From NCBI RefSeq assembly GCF_016859285.1, contig NC_053420.1, forward strand, positions 11,485,501 through 11,549,500: DNA of 64,000 nucleotides. The letters are read 5' to 3'. Position numbers and translations under genes: made by a program. Position 1 is the first letter of the stretch, and every line of letters starts with the position of its first letter. The notes under the pieces are model-generated. The model was not told the origin of the DNA. It worked only from the letters and a program-made list of their open reading frames with translations, and made no database searches. Positions 31,301 to 43,691 of this stretch are shown one piece after another. The DNA comes from Xiphias gladius. Lineage: Eukaryota > Chordata > Actinopteri > Istiophoriformes > Xiphiidae.

Positions 31301-31731
31301 GAAACATAAACATCTAAAGAGAGAAATGATCAGAAATGTTTTTTCTTTTCTGATCATACACCTCACTACAAATCAGTCATGGGTGTCTCTGTCATGTAAA
31401 ACCCACTAAAGCAGATGAGGAGTCAATTTAAGCATCCACTAACCTCAAACGGCTGTTCCCTCTGACTGAGCCTCCCTTTGGTGTCACTCTCTCGTCTGCC
31501 GTCCAGTTTAGCATCCCGGACCTTCTTGCTTGTGGGTGGCTGGGCAGGTTGGCTCTCCCCCTGGACAATGATCTTCCCATCCTCTGGGTTGAGGTCAGGC
31601 ACTTTCATCATGTCCTTCTCCAGCTCCTCCATCTCCTCGGGGGAGAGGGTGGACAGCAGGTTGTCCAGGTCTGGGTCCTCGCTGACCTGGCGGCCCGTAC
31701 GGGTCAGACCTCTCACCTTTCTCCGGGACAT
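28371..31731 (-). CDS. lmod1: Leiomodin-1, smooth-muscle actin filament nucleator
   Basis: Leiomodins are tropomodulin-family proteins that nucleate actin filaments in muscle; LMOD1 is the smooth-muscle form. Three coding exons join in phase 0: 31444-31731 (96 residues), 28477-30201 (575) and 28371-28397 (8 plus stop), making 679 residues against 600 in human. Seen in order: the N-terminal tropomyosin/actin-binding segment (SEDPDLDNLLSTLSPEEMEE, about 17-36), a very Lys/Glu-rich linker (about 97-390) with a three-fold repeat at 201-275, a leucine-rich-repeat actin-binding domain (about 396-540, including RHICGGKTEMEM and KLGYHFELAGPRMT), SPxP repeats (about 588-610), two seven-proline runs (about 618-634), a WH2 actin-binding motif (KNSRDQLLASIRGSNIKQLKK, 651-671) and the tail VPVPKWLQ. 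Introns are 1242 and 79 bases, both GT-AG. The extra length lies in the linker. Confidence 0.97.
30202..31443 (-). other. lmod1 intron 1, largely repeat-free with a GC-richer core
   Basis: This GT-AG intron (donor GTTAGT, acceptor TTGCAG) lacks the MITEs that fill neighbouring introns. The stretch 30750-31150 is richer in GC and carries a TEAD-type GGAATG (30983-30988) and a MEF2-like CTATTTATGA (31116-31125, one mismatch). It may contain an intronic enhancer, but that is inference only. Confidence 0.5.
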
Positions 31732-32088
31732 GGTTGCCTAAAAGGACTCTGGGGTAAAGGCTATGCCCGTGGAGAAGAACAGAGAAAATTTGGTTTCTTT
31801 GGAGGCGCTGATGGTGTTGGTACAGTAAATCCCTTTATTTAAAATCAGATTATCATGTAATTTCTCTCCTATGGTGAGAAGTCAAGTGTTCTCATAGGCC
31901 AAGGCTGTTGTCCTGCTGTCCCGTCGCGTCCCGCTCACCAAAAAGCCACCAGAGGCATCAATCCTGATGTAAAGAGGTTGGACCCAGTGTTGCAGTGACG
32001 GACACCAGTGACGGACTGCGAGAGGCTCGCATCATCAAAGCGGACTGTGAGGCTGGGACATTCTTCGAAATCCTCTGAAAGTGCATGT

Positions 32089-32123
32089 CCATATTTAGTT
32101 CAGGGTACACACTCCTTTAAAGG
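32089..32123 (-). promoter_or_regulatory. Paired CArG (SRF-binding) elements upstream of lmod1
   Basis: CCTTTAAAGG at 32114-32123 fits the CArG consensus CC(A/T)6GG exactly. CCATATTTAG at 32089-32098 fits with one mismatch. They are centred 25 bases apart, about 360-390 bases upstream of the lmod1 start codon. Human LMOD1 is an SRF/myocardin target with CArG elements in its promoter, so position and gene identity fit. Function here is inferred. Confidence 0.6.
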
Positions 32124-34051
32124 TAATGGGAAGGGCTGAAGTTTACAGAGATGCCAGAGCAGAGTTACAGAGATTTTCTATTACACAATTCATGTTTATG
32201 TTGAGACCAGTTCCTGATTATTTGTTTAGTAATGGTCAATTTTAACAACATGAGAATTTCCCATTGAGTTTTCTGCCACAATGAGAAGCGTCATTGTTTC
32301 TCTTAGGAACTCTTCCTAATCCCTCGTTTTTCTTGAAACAACAACAAAAAAACCAAAAAAACCTCCACACATTCCCAAAATTTTTGGGAAAAACAGTTCA
32401 AGTTAAAGATATAATTTTGTTTTCGCAGGAACTCTATATGACACCAGCAAGCCGATGATTTAAGGGGAAACGGATGAGTTGTGTGTTAGTGTCACATGCT
32501 CAGTTCAATAAGTGGAGTGAAACATGATGAAAAGAAAATATCCCACTGTTTTTATTAAATCAAAGGCTCTGGAATTCAGAGACTGCCCAGCACAAATCAC
32601 AAATTAGGTCAAAAACCCAGTACTAACCGAAAGTATCCAAAAGATGTTTGAAATGAGAGTCAGTATGAGAGGATTGAAAGGAATATGCATGTTTTTTCTT
32701 TTAAAAAAAAAACAAGGGGTAAAATGAATAATCTCATTAGCTTTGCTAAAGAGGTGAATTTATGGAACAGTTGTAGTAAGGAACTGAAAATGTGTTGTAC
32801 ACTGTGTAACCTTAAAAACTATACAATGGATTAAAAAATAATAATGTGTGATCAGAACAGCATGTTAGCATTAGTGTAGTAGGGAGTTATAGTAAGAGTT
32901 TCTTTTCTTTTCTTTTATTCCAAGATGTTTTTCATTATAAAATAAACTGAAAGTTTCAAACTAAATTCATGATAAATTCAAAATTAGAAGCAATATATAG
33001 GATATACAAATCAAAGATACAAAAAGATATATATGTAATATAATTAAAAATGCAAAATGTGAATGTTACACAGCTGTGAGGCCAACTATACGGTATACAA
33101 ATATGCAAATGACAAATAATAATACGTTAATAACAAGCTGGGTTTTTAGGGGCCCACGTTTCTTTTGGATGGGACTTTGCTTGTGATGAAACGAGCGAAA
33201 TAAATCAATTCTGCCAAACATCTGAACACATTTAACACCGAGTGGAGGTTAATAAGGACATCTAGTGGCCAAAAGGAGGTGACACATACTGCTCTCCTTA
33301 AACGTTATACAATTGTGTCTCTTCGAAACAAATACCTTTAAAAATGCAATAAAGGACACAGCAGACTGTTGTATTTTACATTCCAAAGTTAAATTTTATG
33401 TTAATAGAAATAAAAACTTTTCACTCACTTTATATTACAATGTCATACTATCCATATGACAACAGAAAAAAAAAAAAAAAAGCCATATCTAGACAAGTTA
33501 AGTTTCCACCTGGTAGGTTTCATTAAAAACACTCATGGACTTGGTTTAGAAGCACAAAATAAACAGAAAGGCAAACAAGTCCAGTGTTCTCTTTGTGCTT
33601 TACAAAGGCTCAGCACATCAGCACATACGGATGTTGCCAACAGAATGAATACTTCATGCTGTAAACTAGGGGGAATAACTGATATCTGATTTATTGCATG
33701 GTTTAGAGCTGAGACCAGACACAGAACTAAGTCTCAATCAATCGTTTGTAAAAGCCCAGGCTTCTCTGATCAGCATGAGTGGGGTTTTTTTTTTTAACAT
33801 GTGCCTCATTTGACTGTAAGGTTGGGATACATTAGCCCTAAATAAAGATAATCCAGCCATTGAGAATTAGCAGTCGGTTAAATGTACAACAAATGCTACA
33901 GACATCATGTTTTACAGTTCATAAATCTTACAAAAGCACAGGGCTGGTTACAGGCCCTGACCTCACCAGAGCCCAAATCTGTTTAAACAAAATTTGACAG
34001 AATAATTTGACATTTGGGGAAATGCACCTACCTGCTTCCTCAGGTCTGCAC

Positions 34052-34165
34052 CATAGGGCTGGGCGATATCACAGAATTTGGTTTTGACAAATGGGAATAA
34101 TATGAGAAATATGTCATGATTCACCTTATTAATAGGCTAAATCTGAATATATTTTCATTCCCACC
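34052..34165. repeat. AGGGCTGGGCGATAT-type repeat fragment
   Basis: ATAGGGCTGGGCGATATCAC is a common start of a fish dispersed repeat. Here the body decays after about 110 bases. Confidence 0.4.
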
Positions 34166-34294
34166 AAACAAGTGGCCAAACATGAGGCATTTCCTTTTAC
34201 TATTCTCATGTTATTACTTAACAAGACACATGTTCAACAGATTTTTCTGTCTGAGGGTAACATAATCCACCTCCTAGCAGAATGTAAACACATC

Positions 34295-34690
34295 ATTTTA
34301 GGTACCTGTACTTTACTCAACTTTTTCCATTTTACTTCAGATAAAATACTGTACTTTATTTTCTATAGAACTCTTTATTTATTTGACAGCTTTAGTTCCT
34401 TCTTTGCATATTCACGTTAATACAAAATACAACCAACAAATAAACCATGAGTTTTATTAGAAATGAAGCTACCCAGCAGCACATAAAGTAGTTAATTAGC
34501 CCCAACTTTACCAGCTGCAACATTAAAGTATCGCTTAAACATTAATGCATCAATAACTATAGTGCAATAATATAATGTATATTATTGTAAAATGGTTTGA
34601 ATGTAGGACTTTTGTAACTGAGTATTTCTACATTGTGGTTTTGCTACTTTTGCTTAAGTGAAGGATCTCAGCACTTCTTCCACCACTGTA
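34295..34690. mobile_element. Teleost AAGTACTTGTAC-type repeat, second copy
   Basis: It runs from TAGGTACCTGTACTTTACTC through ATTTGACAGCTTTAGTTCC to CAGCACTTCTTCCACCACTG. The order of blocks is the reverse complement of 24672-25266. There is no coding capacity. Confidence 0.55.
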
Positions 34691-36157
34691 CCCTCAACAT
34701 ATCAGAGAGGTATCAATCTTCTCATCCAGCTCTCGGCAAGAAAGCAAATAAGCATATTTCCCAAAATGTCAAACCTTCAAAGAGAGGTGGTCAACAAAAT
34801 CTCCTTTTTCAACAGTGGCGTTTTTTGGCATTGTAGCTTAGTCCAGAAGGTGAGAACCCATTCACAGTACAAGGTAACCTTAAGGATAATAAATACCAAA
34901 TGGAAAGGTGCCAAAATGTCATATCTTATGTTACAATAGCAATACATTGTTTTAAAATAACTTATTACATTATCATAAAATATTCAGCTGAATAACAGAT
35001 TTTAAAAATATGTATTTAAATAGTTAATCTCTCTTTTTGTAATGGTTGATTACTGTAAGGCGGGACATTTTATTTTATCAAGCAGCATGACCTGCAGCTC
35101 CCCTGACCTGACATGTTACAAGAAATAAGCATTAAACAAGAGTTGTGACACTGTAAGACATCCTATCCGACACTGTGGGAATAATGTAAGGACTCGTTTC
35201 TAATTCATTTAAAGCAAGAAAAGGAGCAGGCGAGGACAGAGAACTTTGACTGGGTAGCATGCTGATGTTGAGATGTTACATTAGAACGGTGCAGCTAATT
35301 ACCACCATGAAGCAATGACTCGAGTCAGACACAAAAAAGAAGAAGAGCCAAAGTCGAAACTAAAGGCTTCATGCACAGAATTGGGATTACCGTAAAATCC
35401 ATTAGGTCATTCCGAGCAGATTTAAGACAGCATCACGTTGCCTTTGACCCAGACATGTCACCCTTTCAATCAAACATGAGTCTCTCACTTCCAATTTGTT
35501 TTTCACATTAGCCTCTACCTACATTACAAAAGAAACATCAAATAGATACAAGGACATCATGTAATGTTGATCAGTGACCGACACCACCGGGAATGTTGTC
35601 TTAGGTAGTTAGAAATATACAAATTTAACAAAGGTGAGGAAGTAAAGCATTTTTTCCCTTTAATAAATAGAGAGGGAGTGCATTATCCTTTTTGTAAACC
35701 CTTTTTTACCCCTCCTCTGTTATGTGATGAGCCCTGTCTTTAGTTAACACCCTGCCACTGAGGTGGAAGTGTCAGAGAGCAGAGGTGGCAGCACAGAGTC
35801 GAGACGCCAGCCGGACTCCTCCTCACTTTTGGGGATGGCGTGACGCCCCCTGTGAAGCCCGCCTGGAGCAATCAGGCGTCAAGCTGCAGAACAGAATTTG
35901 ATTTATGTAAATACTCCGGAAAAAGTAGGACAACGTTGTAAATAAACAACGAAATTTAAAAGAAAATAAATCTTGAAGTGCCTCCTTCTCTGTCACAGGC
36001 AAACCACTGCTAGTCAAGCTGTAGTGTTTACTTGAGTGTGTCTGTGTGTTTGTGTTTGAGTGAGTGAGAGAGCATTGCTGCCTTCTCCTTTCGAAACAGT
36101 CATGACTCTCAGCTGTTGTTGTTTCCCACTGTGTGTGTGTTTGCGCAGACAAGCCCA

Positions 36158-39100
36158 TCAGTGACCAGGATACTGAGGTGGAGAGTAAGGTGGAGGGGCT
36201 GCAACATAAGTAGGCAAAAACAAAAAACCGAAGTCAAATCTTCTGCAAAACTTCATTTTTAAGGCAATGTTGAACTATGGTACAATTTCTTGCTGCTACA
36301 ATTTTCTGCCCAGAATAACATTTTTTCCTTAAAGGGACACCCGTGAAGGCCCTGAAACATACCAGTACTGCACATAAGTTTCTGAACAAACAAAATGCCG
36401 ACAATTTTACTTTACTTAAAGCTTCTCTGGATAAGAGTGGGGCTAACAAGATTTTGAGTCTACAGCCACACTTCTGAGAGCTTCTTCTTTTTTTTTTTTT
36501 TTAGCTTTTTAGCACACTTACATTTACTAATCATTAGTGAATGCAAACTAAAGCTGAGGCTCATGGGAACGTCAATAGTTTTGCAGTTATTTGGTCATAA
36601 AACAAAGTATTAGACAGATAAATTTCACAAAGACTTGTTGAGATATAGGCCAAAGTGGTGGACCAACTTTGCTCTCCCAAGAGCCTCTGAAAATGTAAAA
36701 CTTTCCTGAAGATCGCTCTACTTGATAGACCATGGAGTCATTAAAATTAAAAAGGTTTATTCTCTTTGGAGCATGAAATGTGCTCAGCATATTCCACCAA
36801 ATTTCATGACAATCTGCTGATGGAAATATCTCTAATCAAAACACGTATGTGGTCAGTAAATTTAATGGCAAACAGGCCATTCATTTCTGAAATGTCATGT
36901 GTAAAAGTGAAAATGGGCCCTGGAAAGATCAGGGGGTCCCCCGAACAATAGGAATCTTCCTGAATCTTCTTGGAAGTGACACACTTCCAAAAAGATAATT
37001 GGCACATAATTTGTTTGTATTATTTTATGTGCTTAAGTCTTTTTTGAGTTTTTTGAGACCTGTTTTAGTTGCTCTTGAGCAAAAGAGCAAAAAATAATTG
37101 ATGATCATCAAAATGTGGAAGTAATGGGAAGCTTCACAGCCTTTTTCTACCAGAGTCCAACTTAGTTTTAAGCCATTACCCCTCTCCGGAGAAGGTTATG
37201 CTAATCTTACCCTGGCTGTATGCAGGATCCATCGATTGAGGTGGATACGGTCCAGGCTGCATCACTGGATACTGCGGGGGCATGCCGGGATACTGGGGCA
37301 CCATTGGATAACCTGCGTGCAGATACTCAGAGGGTCCCAGTGGTTTTCCATAAGCATCATACATGGGCTCCACCGGGTAGGTGGCCATGGGGATCTGCTG
37401 GGCTGTGGGTTTAAAAACGTTAAGGCTGCGGTGGGGGAAGACTAGAAGCTTAACGCTGCCTGGAGAAGTGTGGACATGAAGGGTGGAAATGAAACGAGGG
37501 TCTAAGGACAGCACATGTCGTAATTCTGTACAGACTGTTAAGCCCCTTGCGGAGGCAAATTTGTAATTTGTCATTTAGGGCTTTATAAATAAAATCTGAC
37601 TTGACTTTGATATGAAGCGTAGAGGTCTTACCATCATAAGGTGTCCTGCCCCTCTGCTGCCTTCTCTGGTAGAGGTAACAGCACGAACACATGAAGCAGC
37701 ACACCATGGTGGCAATGATGGCCACAAACAGGAGGATGGAGGAGGCAATGCCGGCTAAAGTGGTGGGGCTGAGAGGAGAGGAGGAACAGAGTAGAAGACT
37801 TAAATTACAAAGCTCTCCCTTTCTCACTTTGATCTTCCAGCCTCATGATGTTCCTCCCCCTTCATCTTGCTAATTACACCTCACTTGAGAGAGGATTGAA
37901 GTAGGGATGGGTGTGATGTGATTCAGAACCCCCGTTTACCACGGACTGACCCTGAAATCATATCCCGGTTGAAGATGTACACCCCTCATCTCTTTGTTTC
38001 TCCTACCAGATCCCATCACCTCGTAGTCTCAGTGAAGCAACAAGGCCCGCTCATTTCATCTCAGCCGCCGCCACCCGCTGATGTGATCTCCCACTGGGCT
38101 TACTAAGCTGCAGGTTGTCTGCTCACTGCTGGAAAGCGATGGGTGGCTTCCAATGCTGCGGAGGAAAACTGCCATGTTGCAGCCTCTCGGGTGTAAGCTT
38201 GCTTAGTCCAGCGTTATCACAATCCCTCACAGGGGGGACTCTGGCATTGAACACCACTGAACGCACAGATGGCTGATGTGATAGGAAGACTAATGAGAAG
38301 ATATGACACTCTGGGGACCAGAGCAGGGTCATTTAGTCAAATGAAGCCAGTGGGACATAAACAGGCCAGTTAAGACTTTTAACAGAAATAGCTGGCAGAG
38401 CGAGACAATATTTTCTATATGTGTTAATACAACATCTGACTATTTTTCTTCCAACTTAAGTCTCCACGTAAACATAATATTATCACCCCACATGAAGTAA
38501 TATAACTGTTTAATGTTTACATGCACAGTATTACTGCACTTAATACTTGACTAACACCCTTATTTTGAGCGCCTGTGTTGTTCAAGTGCAATTTTTGTTA
38601 ATAATTTATTGCAACTTCCTTATCTCCTCGCTTTATTTGGGATTCATTTTTGTCTCAATACACTTCTTATTACTATTTATTTGTGGTGCATACAGTGCTA
38701 CATTTATTTAGGAATTTTTGCAAATGTATTAAAAATCAAAAAAACTGAAATCTCTCAGTTACAAAAGTATTCAGACCCTTTGCTGTGGCGCTCCAAATTG
38801 ATGTCAGTTCCATCCTGTTTTCTTTAGTTATCCTTGACATGAGTCCACCTCAATGTCAGATTACACTAATGCAGCTATATTTAGGTCCTACTGGGCCCAT
38901 CATGCAAGACCGCACACCACACAATGTTTATTGTTCTTTTTATCTTGTCTGTATTTATATGTTGTTTGTTTTATGGGCCAGAGGTGCCTTTAATAAACTA
39001 CTGTTGTCAGTATAGTGTGTATTTTGTGTGCATGGATATGTGTTTTTACAGACTGTGGCAACAAATATCCTCCCGAAGAACAACAAAGTATCTGTCTGCT

Positions 39101-41270
39101 TTAAAGAAATGAAGGACATGAAATCCTGCACTGATAGCCTTGGTTTGTGAGCACAAACACTGACTCTTGGCGTCGAGTAAATTGATAAATAAATCATTAA
39201 ATTAAAACCCAGCTGCTGCTGCCCTCACCTGAACTGGAATAGCATGCAGCGCTTCTGCTCCCTCTCTGTGATCATCTTGAAGGCGTCTAGGCAGCAGTAG
39301 CGCCGGTGGCAGTTCCCACAGCAGAACGTGATGAGAGGGCAGTCGAAGCCGTTGTGCCAGGTGCCGTTTTTATCCACGTACCACAGACAGTCCTCGTTCC
39401 CACTGACTGCAAAGCAAGAGCAACCACAGGGAAGATGATCAGGAAGAGTAAAGAAAAGAAGGAGGAATGGGGGGAAAGAATGCAGGAAGCAGTGGGTCCG
39501 GTTTCAAGTTTGATCTTTTTAAGACTTTATTTCCCTCCTTACGTCATATCTCTCAATTATAGCGTTTCTATTTTATCACACAGTTTCAAAGTGAGAAAAC
39601 TCCTGACTGTGCACTTGCAGATACGGCTTGTTCTGCCTTCAGGAGAAAGTAAATATTTATTTGGACCTTGTACTGCTACTCCTTTCTTTACTTCTTTCTT
39701 ATTCCCGGGCCAATCGCAGCCATAATGCATTATTCAATGCTTCCCTGTGGCAGAGGTTGAAAACTTAGATTTGAGATGGAGAGCTGAGAGTTGAGATTTA
39801 AGTCTGAAATAGAAAAGGAGACAATTTATTAATCATAGAACTGATGCTTACATTTATTTTCATTATCAATTAATCTGCCAAGTACTTTTTCTAATAGTCG
39901 ACTAATAATTTGGCCTATAAAACATCAGAAAATCGTACAAAACTGCCTATCACAATGTTCTTCAGCCCAAGGTGACGTCAATAAAATGTACTGTTTTGCC
40001 CAAACAACAGTCCAAAACCCCAACACATTCAATTTACTCCAATTTAAAACAAGGAAACCCAGCTACTTCTCACATTTGAGAACCTGGAACCATCAAATGT
40101 TTGTCATTTTTGCTTGAAAAAAAAAAAAAAAAAGACCTAAATGATTAACTGAATATTAAAAATAATAGTAATAGTAAATTTGCAACTCTTATTCATTCAG
40201 TTATTTTTTTCTATTATTTTCTAGTATCTTATTATCTAATCAACCCCTGCAAATATGATTAACTATTTTCACAAGCCAGAAATGAAAGAAAAGTGGGGAA
40301 ATAACACTAAAAAAACAAAACATCTTGGTTCTGTGGTCTCTAGGCTAGGAAGACAATGGTTAACATATACTAACTGGGAGACATATACTGCCTTTCATAA
40401 GAATAAATATAGTCTAAATCCATAATTAAGTTGGAAAGACGTATGATTTAGGAATTCACTAAATTACACGCTGGTCACAACAGCCACATGTGTGGAGGCT
40501 GCTAAAAGTCACACCGGGTTGTACATTCAACATGAGTTTTCTGAAGCCTGACACATACTATAAAGTATGGTCTAATACCACGGCTCTACCTTCATGAAGG
40601 TCACAATGTTCAGTTTTTACTGAAACTGTTTTAGAGACATTGTTGATTCAACGTCATGGTCATTTTGGAGGACGTAGTCTGTGGTAATGTTGAACGGTGT
40701 AGTGTTATACTGAGAGGTGTTTCTATTATTTTGTCCAACCCCATTTACATCAGTGAGGGTACCGCATAACAGAAACACCTCTCTTCATAACGCAATACAG
40801 TTGCACCACAAACTGCATTGGTTTTAGCTGGGTGTGCCGAATAAACTGGCTACTGTGCGTACAAACTAAATGCAGATTTTAACTAGTGTTTTGATATTAT
40901 TTTAAGGTTGTTCTGTGAATATTCATCTCTAGTAGGGCTGCAACTGAAGATTATTTTCACTGTTGATGAATCTGATGGTTATTTTTTCAATTAATCATTT
41001 AGTCAGAAAAAATGGCACAAAATTGCACGGAGCTGAAGGCCCCAGTGATTTATGACACAGAAAAGCAGGAAGTCTCTCGGCTGAAATCTGGAAACATTCA
41101 GCATTTTTTTTCCACTGTTTTTGCTTCATAAATCACTGAAGCCATTAATCGATTATCAAATTAGTTTTCTGTCGATCCACTAATCAATTCATTGACTAAT
41201 CGTCTCAGCTCTACTCTGTGATGAGGATTTTTGGCAAACATGGATCTAAAATGTCAAAAAAGGGCTCTAT

Positions 41271-41307
<37 letters not shown>

Positions 41308-42702
41308 TGATATTAATTTTATCATTTCTATTCTTTGTGTAAATTATTTCAGCTGTTTTACTGTTTATATTTATACTGTCTCATAGAGCTGTAATGATGG
41401 GTCAATTAATCAATTAGATGACTGACAGAAAAATAATCTATAACTATTTTTGATAACCGATTAGCTATTAAAGTAATTCTTTATGCAAAAAATGTCCAAA
41501 AAATGCTGTTTTCAGCCTCTCAAATATGACGGTTCCCTGCTTCTCTATGTTTTATACCATATTAAACTGAATATCTTTGGGATTTGGACTGTTGCTCGGA
41601 CAGAGCCAGACACACGAAGACGTCATCTTGGCCTCACTATTTTCTGACATTTTAAATACTAAGCGATTAATCAATTAATCGAGAAAATAATCGGCAGATT
41701 CATCGATATTAAAAATAATTGTTGGTTGCAGCCCTAGTCTTATTGTAGGCTTGTCAGTCGCATCTAAAGCACTTTGAACTGTTGCACCTTTCTGACTAAG
41801 AGGTGACTGAGGGATAAACGAGGCATGAATAATAAAAACTGAGCCACTGAGTAAAACTAATGTGTGGGCAAATAAAGAAGTCTTTGCATTCTTTAAACTG
41901 TTATTCTCGAAAATCAAAAAAGAAATAGTACAATCAATGATTCTTTTCATTATCGATTAATCTGACGATTATTTTTCTCTTATCACTTTTTTGTCAGTAA
42001 ACGTTAAAATTCTCGTTAAAATGTACCCCATTCCCCAAGCTTTGTCCGACCCACACCAAGGTGGAAATCTTCACATTTGAGAAACTATAACCAGCAAATA
42101 CTTGGCATTTATGCTTAAAACAATGACTGATATGATCACGCCACTATCAAAATAGCTGCGATCGATTTGTTGTTTGGGGGTTGTTTTTTTATTTTTTTTT
42201 GGTGACTGACTGATCGATTAATCCACAAATCTTTGAAGCACTAGCGTAGCACGTTTAACAGAAAACCTAGCTTAATGTTAAACATTTGAAAGTGGAAAAA
42301 AAAACGACAGCAAATAATTTAGCTTAACAAATACATGAAAACTAGTATGAGGAGTTCACCGAAGAATGAACCAGTGGACGCTAAACGTGGGTTAGTCACA
42401 GTAAAACAAGGCCTAAAATAAACACCGAGCTTGACAAGTAAACAACCAGAGAGCAGCATGAGATCATGTTGACTGCTGAGAGACCTTTAGGACGGTACAG
42501 GGACCGACGGGGTCCGGTTGTCACCGGCTGAGAGAAATAACGTAACGGCCGTGCAGACAGAGGGACAAGCGTTGGAGGGGGACCCGCCGTCAAACCGTCA
42601 CCGTCGGCTAGCGGCGCGGCCTGGATGAGGAGCCATAATCTTACCCGGAGAAGTGCAGAGGACAGAGGCGAGCAGCGCCAAAGTCACCGCGACGAGGGAC
42701 AT
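36158..42702 (-). CDS. shisa4: Shisa family member 4 (single-pass membrane adaptor)
   Basis: Shisa proteins are single-pass membrane proteins with a cysteine-rich ectodomain and a Pro/Tyr-rich cytoplasmic tail; Shisa4 has no firmly established partner. Five coding exons join in frame: 42645-42702, 39229-39406, 37632-37768, 37211-37402 and 36158-36198, giving 201 residues. Seen: a signal peptide (about 1-19), an ectodomain with eight cysteines (26, 42, 48, 49, 52, 57, 58, 73) around CLWYVDKNGTWH and ITFCCGNCHRRYCC, an N-glycosylation sequon NGT (33-35), a transmembrane segment (about 84-107, with LAGIASSILLFVAIIATMVCC) followed by a cysteine cluster and YQRRQQRGR, and a tail rich in PMY and PQY that ends PPPYSPPQYPGH. 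The PPPY matches a WW-domain ligand. Intron 1 (3.2 kb) is packed with MITE copies. The ectodomain, membrane segment and synteny between ipo9 and lmod1 fix the identity. Confidence 0.95.
36590..36880. repeat. Dispersed repeat with TTTCATGACAATC motif
   Basis: CAAATTTCATGACAATCTGC and TTGTTGAGATATAGGCCAAAG are also found in diverged form at 53330-53405. The type is known from fish genomes but the class is not assigned. The limits are approximate. Confidence 0.4.
38600..38870. mobile_element. Possible Tc1-like transposon end fragment in shisa4 intron
   Basis: ACAAAAGTATTCAGACCCTTTGC and the flanking AATGTATTAAAAATCAAAAA resemble the terminal region of Tc1-like elements common in fish. No transposase frame is left. 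Confidence 0.35.
39843..40195. mobile_element. TAGGGCTG-type MITE in shisa4 intron 1 (copy 1)
   Basis: TTTTCATTATCAATTAATCT, AAGGTGACGTCAATAAAATG and ACATTTGAGAACCTGGAACC are family blocks in the usual order. The ends are eroded. Confidence 0.55.
40933..41213. mobile_element. TAGGGCTG-type MITE in shisa4 intron 1 (copy 2)
   Basis: It starts TAGGGCTGCAACTGAAG and ends GACTAATCGTCTCAGCTCTA, so both inverted ends survive. The centre is diverged. Confidence 0.65.
41275..41304. repeat. (AT)n microsatellite
   Basis: Fifteen AT units lie between two MITE copies in shisa4 intron 1. Confidence 0.9.
41384..41736. mobile_element. TAGGGCTG-type MITE in shisa4 intron 1 (copy 3, best preserved)
   Basis: It starts TAGAGCTGTAATGATGGG and ends GTTGGTTGCAGCCCTA. 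It is 353 bases long, with complete interior blocks including ACACGAAGACGTCATCTTGG. No intact reading frame is present. Confidence 0.65.
41930..42245. mobile_element. TAGGGCTG-type MITE in shisa4 intron 1 (copy 4)
   Basis: CATTATCGATTAATCTGACG at the left and GACTGATCGATTAATCC at the right frame the family core, which includes TCACATTTGAGAAAC. The outermost ends are lost. Confidence 0.55.
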
Positions 42703-43090
42703 GTTGCCCGTTGGAAAGACCGACCCCATCCTTGATTTCACAACAGGGCGGCACCGTATTAGAGAGGAGCTGTTCTCCTAGGGGCAAACGAACGAGAAAA
42801 AAAAAAAAAAAAAATCAGGCTAACGGTCGCTTTCAGCCATTGTCCTGGCACGGTAACGGCAGGGGAGACGGGACGGCTCTCACGGTCGGTAATTTATCCG
42901 ATGAAATGACACATCGCTAGTGTGACGCCGTTCGCCCGGGACGAGCAGGATGGTGCCTTCACGGACTGCCCGAAACGTCCGAAAAAAACTCCATCAGTTC
43001 AGTGAGGGCGAGCTGTGCCCGCGCGAAGAACCAAAGCAGCGGCCGTATTTCGAGATCCGTGACGGTGCACTTGTGCAATGGAGAACTAAA
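42480..43090. promoter_or_regulatory. CpG-rich region around the shisa4 start
   Basis: CpG content rises strongly around the shisa4 first coding exon and for about 400 bases upstream, then falls abruptly into AT-rich, MITE-bearing sequence. This is consistent with a CpG-island promoter. No TATA box or initiator was assigned. Confidence 0.5.
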
Positions 43091-43272
43091 TTGTATTTAC
43101 TATGGGTCCGAGGTGCAGGCAACATAATAATACTGTTTAAGCCATTTAAAACCAGTCTATACACATAGAAAGTATTCTCAAAAAATAGATTTACGTGTGA
43201 CCATAGATTGTAGGGATATGTTAGGTCTATATATACAGATACTGTGCAAAGTATACATATATAACTTTACAT

Positions 43273-43562
43273 TAGAGCTGAACAAAAAAATCTCAATCAA
43301 TCTCTTAGCCGATCGACAGAAACATAATCTCTCCAAATCTTTTTAGTAGTCGATTAATCGTTACAGTAATTTCTCATGCTAAATTGTCACAGTAAACTGA
43401 ACGCCGTTGTGTTTGGGGCTTTTGGTCTGACGAAAGACATTTGAAGACATCAGCTTGGATCCTGCGAAGCTGTGATTGTCAAAAAATTGAGAAAAATGCC
43501 ATTTCACACAACAAACGACTAATCGAGAAAAAAAAACTGTCAGATTAATCATTAATCATGTG
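43273..43562. mobile_element. TAGGGCTG-type MITE upstream of shisa4 (copy 5)
   Basis: It starts TAGAGCTGAACAAAA and contains TAGTCGATTAATCG and GACATTTGAAGACATCAGC. The right end is eroded in CAGATTAATCATTAATC. Confidence 0.55.
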
Positions 43563-43691
43563 AGTCTACATAATATTGAGCTCATTTGTTGTAAAGTAGT
43601 GTTTTATCAAGCTGCTGTCACTTTTTCTGTGTCTCGTTATTAACAAAGAGAAAACCTTGGTAGGGTGGTATTATTCCATGATAGGAGTACT

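Larger units (their letters stand above)
32124..36157. other. shisa4-lmod1 spacer
   Basis: No gene is supported. The stretch contains an A-tract near 33467-33481, a teleost dispersed repeat (34295-34690) and the start of another (about 34052-34165). It also probably contains the shisa4 3'UTR: a minus-strand AATAAA occurs at 35074-35069, about 1.1 kb after the shisa4 stop. The rest is AT-rich single-copy-looking sequence. Confidence 0.5.
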
